This document shows, one piece after another, positions 28,180 to 37,361 of a stretch of DNA of 64,000 bases. The translations under genes were made by a program, and so were the position numbers. Numbering within the stretch: the first letter of the stretch is position 1; every line of letters begins with the position of its first letter. The stretch is taken from positions 1,178,001 through 1,242,000 of the forward strand of contig NZ_JANIGL010000001.1 in the NCBI RefSeq assembly GCF_024518675.1, in the 5' to 3' direction. The stretch comes from Pseudoalteromonas shioyasakiensis (GTDB lineage: Bacteria; Pseudomonadota; Gammaproteobacteria; Enterobacterales; Alteromonadaceae). The notes beneath the pieces are model-generated. The model saw only the letters and a list, made by a program, of their open reading frames with translations, made no database searches and was not told the DNA's origin.

Positions 28180-31100
28180 ATGAAAAAACATGCACCAACC
28201 TTCAATATAAGCTCTTTAGCGCAAGCAACGCACCGCGCTCTACGAGTACCAAAAACTGCAATAACAAGTGCGCTTATAGCCGCAGCTCTGACAAGTGCCC
28301 CAGCACTAGCCAACTTAAACGGTGCCATTAAGGGTAAAGTAGTCACTGATCAAGCTAATCAATCTCTAGCTGGTATCACAATCACAGCTCGCAGTAACGT
28401 CATGCCAAAAGCACGGACAGTCGTGACCCGCGAAGATGGTAGTTATGACTTACCTCAACTAAAACCAGGCACATACGAATTAACTTTTGAAGACAGCAAC
28501 GGTATTACACAAACCATGACTGTTGATGTACGACTTGAACAAACCTCAAACGCTAATGTGGTGCTTAGTGCTAATAAAGAGAGTGTTGAAGTAATTACAG
28601 TGACAGGTAGTAAGTTATTCCGCCAAGGTAATTCGTCATTAAGTAACTCGCTTGGAGAAAAAGCAATTGAAGGCGTACCTGTAGGTCAAGACTATCGCGA
28701 TTTATTAAAGCTTGTACCCGGTGTCGAGCTTTCACAAAACTCGACTCTTGGCCCATCAGCCGGTGGTTCAGGGGTTGATAATTCATATGGCTTTGATGGT
28801 GTAGACGTATCATTACCAATGTTCGGTAACTTGGCTTCAGCACCTTCAACTCACGATGTTGAGTTTGTAACTATGGATAGGGGTGGCGCAAAAGCCGTTG
28901 GCTTTAACCGCTCTGGTGGATTCTCAATTAATACAGTATCAAAATCAGGTACTGATGAGTTTCACGGAAATGTTGAATATAAAGTCCAACCTAAAACATT
29001 AGTTGCAACACCCACGGGCTCTGAAAGCTATGAGCTTGATAAAAGCTGGTTAACTGCTAGTTTAAGTGGCCCACTCATTGAAGATTCTCTATATTTCTAT
29101 ACTTCTTATTACCGTCCTGAAACAACTCGCGAAAATAAAGATACTGCATATGGTGAGGCTAAAGATTATGAAAGTATTAGAGATGAATTTTTTGGTAAAT
29201 TAACTTGGGCCCCAACGGACGATATACTTTTAAACATTTCTCAACGCTCATCAGAAGAAACCCTTGAAGGCGGCTCTATCGGCGCTTATGAAACAGATAG
29301 CGTGTCTGTTGGTGCGCAGACCAATTACGATATATTCACTTTCGACGGTTCATGGATTTTAGGTTCTGCAACAACATTATCATTTCAATATAGTAAATTT
29401 GAAAATGAAAGTGGGTCTAAACCAGATACTGAACTCAGTGTTTCCCCTTCACTAACAGGGCAGTTAGATTTAAATAACTTAGATCAAATGGGGTATTTTT
29501 CAGTACCAAGCACCTTAGATAGTGATGCTAATTACACAGCAGAACAAATTGCAGCATACAACGCAGGCGCTACTACTCTTATCAACCAGTACGGTTACCT
29601 TGAAGATGGCCAGATGACCGGTGGTGGTGGTGTTGGTGCTTATTACCAATACGATAATCAAGACTTTTTCCGTGATTCATTTGAAATTAACTTAGATCAT
29701 GAATTTGACTGGGGTGATACATATCATACCCTACATATTGGTGCTGAATGGAAGGAAGGTAAAGAAATACTTACCCGTTTATCAAACGGGTGGGGTAGAG
29801 TCTCTTATGTAGGTGGCCTTGATGAAAGTTTAGAAGAAGGCAGTACTACACCAGTTGTTTATCGTGCATATGTACAACAAATGAGCTTAGTTGGTGACAG
29901 CTCTGAAGCTGTATCAGCCATTGTATCTGAAACAAAAACTATTAACTTTGAAATCAACGATACCATTGAATATGGCGATTGGACTTATAATGTAGGTGTA
30001 CTAATCAGTCAAGATACATTATATGGTCAAGGTTTGAGTGAAAAATCAGGAACAGTTTCTGGTTATGAGCTCGCGCCTGGTAATAAATACGAAATGCACC
30101 AAACAGATTGGACAGATATGATTCAGCCGCGTTTAGGTGCAACTTGGACCTACTCTGAAGAAGACTCTGTGTTTGCTAACTTCTCAATTTACAACCCTGA
30201 GGCTAGCTCTCTTGCACGCGCTGCATCATGGGATCGTAATACCCGCGCTGAAATCGAAGTGGAGTTTGATGCAGCTGGGAATGCATTTTACGCAGAACCA
30301 CGCCAAGGCTCATCAGGTAAAGTATTTGCTGATGACTTAACACCACGTCGTATTACTGAGTTTACATTAGGAACGACTAAATATGTCGGTTCTGATTTAG
30401 TATTACGTGCTCATGTTCGTCATCGTAAAGGCAATCATTTTTGGGAAGATATGCCAAATGATGCACGCTTAACTGATTATTCAGGTGTTGATGCATCAGG
30501 TGTACCAGAGAACATTGCTTCTCAAGGCCTTTATGTCGATAACTTAGCTGAAATTCGAGATGAAATTGGTGGTTCTTCATACGTTATTGCTGAAGTTGAT
30601 GGTGGCGAAACCAAATATTGGGAAGCCAGTATTGAAGCTGAGTACATGGGTGAAAACAGCTATATAAACGCATCATATGTTTGGAGTCATTACTACGGTA
30701 ACTTTGACCAAGATAATACCACCGCAACCAATGATGCTAATACGTTTGTTGGCTCATCAAACTATGGGGATGGCCGTGGTCGCTATTCATGGGATAACAA
30801 ATACGGCACCTTATCTGGCGACAAGCCTCACCTATTAAAAGTATACGGTTACTATACGGTTCCTTGGGAAGCGAATGTGGGTGCTTACTTTGTATTTCAA
30901 TCAGGTAAACCATGGGAAGCATGGGATGGCTCAATCTATGGTTACTCAAGTGGTACAAGTCGCTATGGCGAACCTGCAGGTAGCCGTCGTAGTGCGAGTC
31001 ATTGGCAGCTAGATTTAAACTACACTCAAGATGTTACCATTGCGGGTGATTTTGAAATGCAGTTCCGTGCTGACCTATTTAACGTATTCAATCGTCAAAC

Positions 31101-31203
31101 AGGTTATAACAATAACCCATATGTGACATCTGAAACGTTTGGTGAAGCCCGTAACTACTATAACTCACGTAGATTGCAGTTATCTTTTAACTTCCAGTTT
31201 TAA
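28180..31203 (+). CDS. Oar-like TonB-dependent receptor
   Basis: Translation from the ATG at 28180 gives 1007 aa. A long leader with a hydrophobic core (ITSALIAAALTSAPALA) ends near residue 45. Next come a CarboxypepD_reg-like fold (about 48-130: GAIKGKVVTDQANQSLAG and GSYDLPQLKPGTYEL), a TonB-box-like VEVITVTG, a plug domain and a large beta-barrel ending in phenylalanine (LQLSFNFQF). Such Oar-like receptors import large substrates such as oligosaccharides or peptides across the outer membrane. It lies between the MurR-like regulator and the namZ operon, with a motif copy in front, so a peptidoglycan fragment is the proposed substrate. This is inferred. Confidence 0.88.
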   Translation: MKKHAPTFNISSLAQATHRALRVPKTAITSALIAAALTSAPALANLNGAIKGKVVTDQANQSLAGITITARSNVMPKARTVVTREDGSYDLPQLKPGTYELTFEDSNGITQTMTVDVRLEQTSNANVVLSANKESVEVITVTGSKLFRQGNSSLSNSLGEKAIEGVPVGQDYRDLLKLVPGVELSQNSTLGPSAGGSGVDNSYGFDGVDVSLPMFGNLASAPSTHDVEFVTMDRGGAKAVGFNRSGGFSINTVSKSGTDEFHGNVEYKVQPKTLVATPTGSESYELDKSWLTASLSGPLIEDSLYFYTSYYRPETTRENKDTAYGEAKDYESIRDEFFGKLTWAPTDDILLNISQRSSEETLEGGSIGAYETDSVSVGAQTNYDIFTFDGSWILGSATTLSFQYSKFENESGSKPDTELSVSPSLTGQLDLNNLDQMGYFSVPSTLDSDANYTAEQIAAYNAGATTLINQYGYLEDGQMTGGGGVGAYYQYDNQDFFRDSFEINLDHEFDWGDTYHTLHIGAEWKEGKEILTRLSNGWGRVSYVGGLDESLEEGSTTPVVYRAYVQQMSLVGDSSEAVSAIVSETKTINFEINDTIEYGDWTYNVGVLISQDTLYGQGLSEKSGTVSGYELAPGNKYEMHQTDWTDMIQPRLGATWTYSEEDSVFANFSIYNPEASSLARAASWDRNTRAEIEVEFDAAGNAFYAEPRQGSSGKVFADDLTPRRITEFTLGTTKYVGSDLVLRAHVRHRKGNHFWEDMPNDARLTDYSGVDASGVPENIASQGLYVDNLAEIRDEIGGSSYVIAEVDGGETKYWEASIEAEYMGENSYINASYVWSHYYGNFDQDNTTATNDANTFVGSSNYGDGRGRYSWDNKYGTLSGDKPHLLKVYGYYTVPWEANVGAYFVFQSGKPWEAWDGSIYGYSSGTSRYGEPAGSRRSASHWQLDLNYTQDVTIAGDFEMQFRADLFNVFNRQTGYNNNPYVTSETFGEARNYYNSRRLQLSFNFQF

Positions 31204-31249
31204 ATCACAACCAAGCGCTTAAATTAGCGCTTCTTCACCCATCCAGGGT

Positions 31250-31272
31250 AAGGCCACATTTGTGGCCTTTTT
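31250..31272 (+). terminator. Intrinsic terminator after the Oar-like receptor
   Basis: An 8-bp stem (AAGGCCAC with GTGGCCTT) is followed by a T run. A second small hairpin (AAGCGCT, 31213-31232) sits between it and the receptor stop. Confidence 0.85.
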
Positions 31273-31290
31273 CATGTTTTAACGCAGAAT

Positions 31291-31792
31291 TTATTGCACA
31301 AAGCGCTGATCATTAGCAATCTCACATTGAGCAACCTCTTTCGGTTGGTTGTTCCTGTCGACTACCCAGCATTGGTCATAGATAGAGCAATAACAAAGCT
31401 CAATTAAAACTTCCCCTTCCATTTCAAGTACTCACTTAAGTAATCTCTATCTTTTAACCTAGCAGCTTTTACATTTGCTTGGTTTGGTAAAATCCGTGTG
31501 CTTATGTGAGATTGAACAAGGTTCGAATTATCTAAAAAGTCAGACCACTTTTTAACAGTGTTCATTATTATAGGTAACTTTGGCATATTTTATTATTGCG
31601 GGACCAGTACCATTATTTATTATTAAGCCATAACTAAAGCTTTCTTGTTCTGGCTCCACCGAAAAGCTTCGGTATAGTTCAACCCTAGGCCAGACGGATG
31701 CCCTTGCGTACGAGCGGTCAATCATGGTTGAGTAAATCCGCTATGATTGTTGTAACTACACTGATAAGTAAAGCTGATAGGGCCACAATCAT
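31291..31792 (-). pseudogene. Decayed gene for a small membrane-anchored conserved protein
   Basis: Reading the minus strand in successive frames gives a coherent protein of about 165 aa broken by frameshifts. An N-terminal membrane segment (IVALSALLISVVTTIIA) is cut by a stop. It is followed in another frame by YARASVWPRVELYRS and FSYGLIINNGTGPAIIKYAKV, then after another shift by KKWSDFLDNSNL and RLKDRDYLSEYLKW, and finally by VLIELCYCSIYDQCWVVDR to a stop at 31291-31293. The VWPR and NNGTGPAIIK blocks resemble a widespread uncharacterised family with one N-terminal helix. At least three frame changes are needed, so it is unlikely to be functional. Confidence 0.75.
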
Positions 31793-31854
31793 TTCTGGTT
31801 TTTTATACCGTTAAGTTTGGCTACACCATACCGTTAGCCTTTTTTAAGCGCAAT

Positions 31855-31879
31855 AAAAAACGCAGTCTAGGCTGCGTTT
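31855..31879 (-). terminator. Intrinsic terminator after namZ
   Basis: An 8-bp stem (AAACGCAG with CTGCGTTT) has a 6-base loop and is followed on the minus strand by a T run (complement of 31855-31860). It ends the symporter-kinase-murQ-namZ operon. Confidence 0.85.
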
Positions 31880-31909
31880 ATCAAGTTAATAATGTACTGC
31901 TTTATACTC

Positions 31910-33091
31910 TTACTGATACAGCAAATACGGCTTTCGCTGTTGCTTAAAACGCTCTAACCCCTGCTGCCAGCTTTGCTTTATTTGCTGCTGGGATTGCCCT
32001 GCTTTGATGGCTAAGCGCAGTTTGTCGGTGCCTGCGAGCTTATCCATAAAACTTGCACGTTCGAAAAACACCAGATCATTAGCGTTGAGTTTTTTATAAG
32101 CACTAATAAATAAACTTAAATCGAGTCCCTTAATCGTACTGTCACGTAAATCAATGCCTTGCACCTTCACATCTTTAAATTTAGGGCTCATAGACGCGCC
32201 TTTAATCGCACGAGGTGTGAAGCTAAACTCACCTAGAGCTACGGGCGAATAACCAACCACCTGAAATGGAAAATCAGTACCACGACCAATAGTAATTGGT
32301 GTTGCTTCAAAAAAACATAATGACGGATACAAGGTAATTGATTGTGCATTAGGTAAGTTAGGGCTTGGCTTTACGGGCACTTGGTATGGGGTATTGCGAG
32401 TATAATTGGCAACTGGGAATACACTCAAATCAAGTTCATTAGCGCTATCTATCCAACTCTCACCTTTGATCATTTTTGCTAATTCCCCCACGGTCATACC
32501 ATGTAACACCGGAATGGGGTGCATCCCCACGAATGAGCGAAATTCAGGCTCTAAAATTGGCCCATCAACATAAGCAATGTTTGGGTTTGGTCTATCAAAC
32601 ACCATAAACTTTACGTTGTTTTGCGCCGCGGCTTCCATCATATAATGCATCGAGCTGATATAGGTATAAAAGCGCACACCCACATCTTGAATGTCAAAAA
32701 TGATGACATCTAATTCGCGTAATACTTTAGCATTGGGCTTTTTATTACTTCCGTAAATAGAGATAACATCAATGCCCGTTTTTTTATCTACGGTACTTTT
32801 AACATGGGCACCAGCATCATGATCACCACGAAAACCATGCTCAGGGGCAAAAATTTTGACTATGTTTACGCCGTTAGCACGCAGTAAATCAACAAGGTGA
32901 GTGCCATCAACTTGAGATGTTTGATTAACCACTAAACCTACTCGCTGACCTTTTAACGCAGGCAGGTATTGTTCAAGCTGCGCAGCCGCTACTGTTAATT
33001 GTGGGCTCTGCAAGGGCATTTTGGCTCCAGGCGAGTGGCCACAGGCTAAAAGTAAGAAACTGGCGAGTAAAACGAACACTCTTAACAACAT
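31910..33091 (-). CDS. namZ: Exo-beta-N-acetylmuramidase NamZ (DUF1343), lipoprotein
   Basis: NamZ, known in B. subtilis as YbbC, removes MurNAc from the non-reducing ends of peptidoglycan glycan fragments. The 393 aa protein has a lipobox (LLLAC, C17) and the DUF1343 blocks LKGQRVGLVVNQTSQVDGTHLVDLL, IFAPEHGFRGDHDAGAHV, VIIFDIQDVGVRFYTYISSMHYMMEAA, FMVFDRPNP and PSLCFFEATPITIGRGTDFPFQVVG. It starts one base after the murQ stop, the last gene of a four-gene operon. The context (kinase, MurQ, symporter) fits MurNAc release and use. Confidence 0.93.
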   Translation of the reverse strand: MLLRVFVLLASFLLLACGHSPGAKMPLQSPQLTVAAAQLEQYLPALKGQRVGLVVNQTSQVDGTHLVDLLRANGVNIVKIFAPEHGFRGDHDAGAHVKSTVDKKTGIDVISIYGSNKKPNAKVLRELDVIIFDIQDVGVRFYTYISSMHYMMEAAAQNNVKFMVFDRPNPNIAYVDGPILEPEFRSFVGMHPIPVLHGMTVGELAKMIKGESWIDSANELDLSVFPVANYTRNTPYQVPVKPSPNLPNAQSITLYPSLCFFEATPITIGRGTDFPFQVVGYSPVALGEFSFTPRAIKGASMSPKFKDVKVQGIDLRDSTIKGLDLSLFISAYKKLNANDLVFFERASFMDKLAGTDKLRLAIKAGQSQQQIKQSWQQGLERFKQQRKPYLLYQ

Positions 33092-34027
33092 TTACAGCTC
33101 CACAGCTTTACGTAAAAATCCATCAGCTTGTGTCAGCATTTGCTCTGCTTGCACCGCATCTTTACCGGTTAGTACAATTAAAATAGCCAATTTTGCACTT
33201 TGCTTTGCTTGTGCTAATGCATCAACGGCTTGCTGATGAGAGCAGTCGGTTGCCTGCATAACAATACGAATTGCGCGAGCATGGAGCTTTTCGTTACTGG
33301 CATTAACATCAACCATCAAGTTTTTATAAACCTTACCTGTGCGTATCATGCTAGCGGTACTGAGCATATTTAAAACAAGTTTTTGTGCTGTGCCTGACTT
33401 CATTCGTGTGGAGCCTGTGACGGCCTCCGCACCAACAACAGGACAAATACCAATATCAGGAAGTTGCATCACTAACGAATTAGGGTTACAGGTAACCCCC
33501 ACTGTTTTACACCCTACTGATCTTGCGTACTCAATTGCTGCACGTACATACGGTGTACGGCCACTAGCGGCAATACCAACAACTACATCTTTGGCTTGTA
33601 AATTAATCGCTTTTAAATCTGCAACACCTAAAGTCAGGCTATCTTCAGCGCCTTCAACGGCTTTTTTAAATGCAGTTTCGCCACCAGCAATAATACCCAT
33701 AACTTGTTGATCATTTACGCTATAAGTGGGCGCGCACTCTACGGCATCTAAAATACCTAAACGTCCACTGGTACCAGCACCTATATAAATAAGCCGACCG
33801 CCTTGCTTAAAAGCTGCTACGATATGATCAACTGCTTGACTTATTTTCGGTATAACCAATTTTACTGCTTGGGCAACCTTTTGATCTTCCTGATTTATTT
33901 TGGTTAGAATTTGCGTACTGTCAAGCAAGTCTATATCTAGAGTATCTGGGTTCTGCCCTTCTGAGACGATACCATTTAGTTCCTCTAAAAGTGTACGTTG
34001 TTGTTCAAATGCGTGTTCAGAACTCAT
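33092..34027 (-). CDS. murQ: N-acetylmuramic acid 6-phosphate etherase
   Basis: MurQ cleaves the lactyl ether of MurNAc-6-phosphate to give GlcNAc-6-phosphate and D-lactate in the cytoplasm. The 311 aa protein has a SIS domain with [18 protein letters not shown] (catalytic Glu about E97), [16 protein letters not shown] (second acidic site, 125-129) and [18 protein letters not shown]. It is 3 bases from the kinase stop and directly upstream of namZ. In E. coli murQ lies beside murP and murR; here murP is replaced by a symporter and kinase. Confidence 0.97.
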   Translation of the reverse strand: MSSEHAFEQQRTLLEELNGIVSEGQNPDTLDIDLLDSTQILTKINQEDQKVAQAVKLVIPKISQAVDHIVAAFKQGGRLIYIGAGTSGRLGILDAVECAPTYSVNDQQVMGIIAGGETAFKKAVEGAEDSLTLGVADLKAINLQAKDVVVGIAASGRTPYVRAAIEYARSVGCKTVGVTCNPNSLVMQLPDIGICPVVGAEAVTGSTRMKSGTAQKLVLNMLSTASMIRTGKVYKNLMVDVNASNEKLHARAIRIVMQATDCSHQQAVDALAQAKQSAKLAILIVLTGKDAVQAEQMLTQADGFLRKAVEL

Positions 34028-34030
34028 GAT

Positions 34031-34927
34031 TTATCCTATTTGGTCATATTGCAAATGTTGCTGTGCTAATAATACTGCACCTCGCAATGAGTCGCCCAAC
34101 CTAGGGGTAATCAATTGCTGCATTTGCTGATTTAGTAGCGCTATCGTAACATCAGCAAGTCCACCTGTTAACATAACGGGTAACCTACTGTCTGCGCGTG
34201 TTTTTTCAATTAAATGCTCCACTTGTAGAGCATGTTTTTGGAGTAACTGTTGGGCGACTTCGCATTCATTTTTTAATGCAAAAATAAGGTAAGTAAAGCG
34301 CGCATAATCAATCGCTTTAGCTGCATGTAACCACGCCCCCAGTTGCGCCCGCTGTGTGCCAATTAGCTCACTAATTTGACAAGTTATTTTACTTTGTGGA
34401 GCACCAAAACAGTCTATATCGTTAAGCAGTGCCTGCACTGCAGTTAAACCTAAATGGGCACCGCCGCCAAAATCATCTGCCATAAATCCCCAGCCACCTA
34501 TTAGCTGAGTATCTCCGTTTGCAGTTAACCGGGCTCCAACAGCACCTGTGCCTAGCGCAACCATAGCAACAGGTTTGCCTTCATTGGCACCATATAAAGA
34601 ACTTATGGCATCACTGTATATGTGTAATTGAGCAAATTTAATGTCACAACCCAGTTCAAGGGCTGCACTTAAGCGCTGCGCCAGATCTTTTGAACCACCG
34701 CCAGCAACCCCCATAACAGCAAGAACTTCAGATAAATCAGCGCCACTTTGTTCAAGTAAGTTGTGTATCACAGTTTCAATGTTACTCAGTGCCGCTTGAA
34801 AATTATTACTTAGTGATGCCTCTTCACCTCGAGCTTGAAATGTAGCTCCACTGCTTAAATGAACGATTTGTGCATTAATTTTAGTACCGCCGCCATCAAG
34901 AGCGAGTAAATAATTTATTTTATTCAT
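34031..34927 (-). CDS. BadF/BadG-type amino sugar kinase, probable MurNAc kinase
   Basis: This is a 298 aa ASKHA-fold kinase. Phosphate 1 loop DGGGTKINAQ (D11), GTGAVGARL, GGWGFMADDFGGGAHLG and LTGGLADV fit the BadF/BcrA family that includes eukaryote-type GlcNAc kinase and Clostridium MurK. MurQ, next in the operon, needs MurNAc-6-phosphate and no PTS transporter is present, so this enzyme is the obvious candidate to phosphorylate imported MurNAc, and perhaps GlcNAc. Its start overlaps the symporter stop by 8 bases, implying coupling. Substrate is inferred from context. Confidence 0.85.
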   Translation of the reverse strand: MNKINYLLALDGGGTKINAQIVHLSSGATFQARGEEASLSNNFQAALSNIETVIHNLLEQSGADLSEVLAVMGVAGGGSKDLAQRLSAALELGCDIKFAQLHIYSDAISSLYGANEGKPVAMVALGTGAVGARLTANGDTQLIGGWGFMADDFGGGAHLGLTAVQALLNDIDCFGAPQSKITCQISELIGTQRAQLGAWLHAAKAIDYARFTYLIFALKNECEVAQQLLQKHALQVEHLIEKTRADSRLPVMLTGGLADVTIALLNQQMQQLITPRLGDSLRGAVLLAQQHLQYDQIG

Positions 34928-36491
34928 TCGTTAATTGCCCTAATTTTGGCTTACCTAAACAACACACGATTGTCGCAAGTGCAGTACCTATACAAAGCTG
35001 CCAAGTAAAACCCAAATAAAAACGCTGCTCTTGGGGTAGTAACCAATCAATCATGTATGGCTGCATGAATAAAGTAACTAAAAAGCCAATAACCAATGCT
35101 GCTAGTACTGAACCTTCACTACCACGCTTGGTAAACAAAGTAGTAAAATACACACCTAATAAGCCACTATACGAAAACACCATGACACTGAGGGCAAACT
35201 TTAACAGCGGCATATCTGAATACTGCTGCCAAAAATAGCAAAGGATAGCCATAACAGCTAAAGAAAGGCTCACCAATGCCATTCCCACACGTCCCGCCTT
35301 TACAAAGTGGCTATCAGCAACTGATTTGTTTTTGGCTTCTATATAAGGTCGGTATAAGTCTTGTACGATAACTGAAGACATTGAACTTAAGCCGGAATTT
35401 AGTGTAGATATGGCAGCAGCAATAATCCCGACGCTCACAAGTCCTTTTACCCCTGCTGGGGCTTCATTGAGCACGTAATACATAAAAATAGTGATTTTTT
35501 CACCATTAAATTCTTGTACTACTTGGCCACTTTCACTGTTCATTAGTAATGGTTGTTGGTAAACCACGTAAAGTAATAAGCCAATAAAGATAAACACCAG
35601 CATTACCGGAATAACCATCACGATTGAGAGCACTAATGCTTTGCTGCCTTCTTTTTCACTTTTACAGGTCAATAAACGTTGTGTCATATCTTGATCAAGG
35701 CCAAATGCAGCAATATTTAATAACACAAACCCAGTTAATACTGATGCCATATTGAACACACCACTTGGGCCAAAATCGAGATCAAATTTAAAAATAGCGA
35801 GTTTAGAGTCAGCACCTGGAGCGGGCTCATTTAAGGCTGCCATAATGGTCGAAAAGTCTGCGGGGATTAATAACAATAAACACCAAATAACCGCGATTGC
35901 GGCACTTACATAGACAACACTTTGCAGCACATCTGAATAAATGACGCTTCGAATGCCACCAAACACGGTGTACAGTAAGCCAGCTAGAGCCAACAACAAG
36001 GTCGCAATAATGACGCTTTGTGCCTCAATATTGCCATATAAAATCATGGCTACGGCAATCGCAGCCATGTATAAACGTGCGCCACTGGCGAATACTCGAC
36101 CAAATAAATACATTAACCCGCTGCGACGTTTGGCTTTAGGGCCGATACGTTTTTCCAGCAGCTCATATACGGTGTACACTTTTTGTTGGTAGAACTTAGG
36201 AATTAAAAATACAGAAACAATAAATGCAGCAATGAACGCACCAATATTGGTTGCTAAATAAGAGAGATCCCCTTGATAGCCTTGATCTGGACCACCAATG
36301 AAGGTGGCTGCTGATTGCGATGTAGCCAGCACAGAAATCGCCACCATCCAGGTCGGCATACTATTTCCACCCAAAAAGAAGTCTTGGCTTGAATTGGCGC
36401 GCTTGCGATTAAACCACCAACCACTTAGCAATAAAATTGCACCGTAACTTGCAAATACGAGCCAATCTAACAAGGTGTATTGTGCACTCAT
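34920..36491 (-). CDS. Sodium:solute symporter (SSS family), probable amino sugar uptake
   Basis: This is a 523 aa inner-membrane protein with about 13-14 segments. SSS-family marks are FFLGGNSMPTWMVAISVLATSQSAATFIGGPDQGY near the N-terminus, YTVYELLEKRIGPKAKRR, YTVFGGIRSVIYSDVLQSVVY and SVGIIAAAISTLNSGLSSMSSV. It is the first gene of the operon with the kinase, murQ and namZ and is preceded by a perfect 21-bp palindrome, so MurNAc (or the GlcNAc-MurNAc disaccharide) is the likely cargo. The cargo is inferred; the family transports many solutes. Confidence 0.85.
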   Translation of the reverse strand: MSAQYTLLDWLVFASYGAILLLSGWWFNRKRANSSQDFFLGGNSMPTWMVAISVLATSQSAATFIGGPDQGYQGDLSYLATNIGAFIAAFIVSVFLIPKFYQQKVYTVYELLEKRIGPKAKRRSGLMYLFGRVFASGARLYMAAIAVAMILYGNIEAQSVIIATLLLALAGLLYTVFGGIRSVIYSDVLQSVVYVSAAIAVIWCLLLLIPADFSTIMAALNEPAPGADSKLAIFKFDLDFGPSGVFNMASVLTGFVLLNIAAFGLDQDMTQRLLTCKSEKEGSKALVLSIVMVIPVMLVFIFIGLLLYVVYQQPLLMNSESGQVVQEFNGEKITIFMYYVLNEAPAGVKGLVSVGIIAAAISTLNSGLSSMSSVIVQDLYRPYIEAKNKSVADSHFVKAGRVGMALVSLSLAVMAILCYFWQQYSDMPLLKFALSVMVFSYSGLLGVYFTTLFTKRGSEGSVLAALVIGFLVTLFMQPYMIDWLLPQEQRFYLGFTWQLCIGTALATIVCCLGKPKLGQLTNE

Positions 36492-36515
36492 TTATTATCC
36501 CAACGAAAACCAACC

Positions 36516-36536
36516 AATGGAATATATTATTCCATT
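36516..36536. promoter_or_regulatory. Perfect 21-bp palindrome, candidate MurR-type operator
   Basis: AATGGAATA and its exact complement TATTCCATT are separated by 3 bases, 25 bases upstream of the symporter start. It is the most complete version of the GGAATA motif also seen at 26690-26750, 28016-28030 and 41225-41240. Position and symmetry fit a dimeric repressor site; the regulator 9 kb away is the best candidate. Confidence 0.65.
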
Positions 36537-36596
36537 AAATAAAATAAAAGCAAATGATTTTATTATTTCATTTGCCAAAGTTAAGTGCTTAAAACA

Positions 36597-37361
36597 CTAC
36601 TTAATACTAGGTAACTTCCACGCGGTTTGCTTTTGCGTGTACTGCTGCTTTGGTAAGCTCACCAATAGCGGTGCATTATTTTTATCTAACCATGCTAACA
36701 AGCTATCCATATTTTGCTCAGTCATGGCGGTGCAACCAGCGGTTGGTTTATCTTGAGCTCGCCATAAGTGCATAAAAATACAGCTGCCAGCACCATCGAT
36801 GTTTTTACTATTATGTTTTACAACGATGCCTTTTTTATACAAGTTGTCTTGGCTATAAATATCACGACGCATCCATTCAGATGAACCTTTCACGGCGGCA
36901 TCACCTACTACAGACTTATCGACGAGTTGGTTATAAAATGGCGAGCCTTTTACGTCAATACAGTAATCGTTTGCCGTCATACCTTGATATGTCATATTGG
37001 TTTGTAATGAATCTAAATAACCAAACGCTGTGCCTAGCTCAAATACGCCAGCAGGTGCCTTACCGTCCCCTTCACGCTTTTGTTCACCGCTTTGTGTTGG
37101 ATGTAAACCTATTCCCCAAGCAAGGCCTGTACGACCTAATACAACAGAATAATCGTCACCAACTTGTTGCCACTCATTACCGTTTCGCTCAAAGCGATAT
37201 AGTTGAGCTTGCGTGGTTTGCCAGTCATCAGCAACCACTACAACTAATTGCTTTGTTTGCGACGGAATAACGGTATCAGTGGCTGCGACTTGTTGTTGCG
37301 CACAACCTAAGGTGCTAGTTAATATTATTGCTGAGCTTGTTATTTTTATATAGTTTTTCAT
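36597..37361 (-). CDS. YkuD-domain (L,D-transpeptidase-like) lipoprotein
   Basis: This is a 254 aa protein with a lipobox (TLGC, C20). The catalytic YkuD pattern is SCIFMHLW (H198) followed by PTAGCTAM (C210), with an unusual HxW in place of HG. Members of this family either crosslink peptidoglycan or act as L,D-carboxypeptidases or amidases on stem peptides. It overlaps the epimerase stop by 4 bases (ATGA) and closes a four-gene operon of peptide-processing functions, so a hydrolytic role on muropeptides is more likely here than crosslinking. That role is inferred. Confidence 0.85.
   Translation of the reverse strand: MKNYIKITSSAIILTSTLGCAQQQVAATDTVIPSQTKQLVVVVADDWQTTQAQLYRFERNGNEWQQVGDDYSVVLGRTGLAWGIGLHPTQSGEQKREGDGKAPAGVFELGTAFGYLDSLQTNMTYQGMTANDYCIDVKGSPFYNQLVDKSVVGDAAVKGSSEWMRRDIYSQDNLYKKGIVVKHNSKNIDGAGSCIFMHLWRAQDKPTAGCTAMTEQNMDSLLAWLDKNNAPLLVSLPKQQYTQKQTAWKLPSIK

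Noticed and set aside
31404..31586. Stand-alone 60 aa gene
   Set aside because: Adjacent frames continue the same protein on both sides, so it is a fragment of a frameshifted pseudogene.
36475..36756. 93-codon plus-strand frame across the candidate operator
   Set aside because: It overlaps the start of the symporter and the end of the YkuD gene; no protein features.
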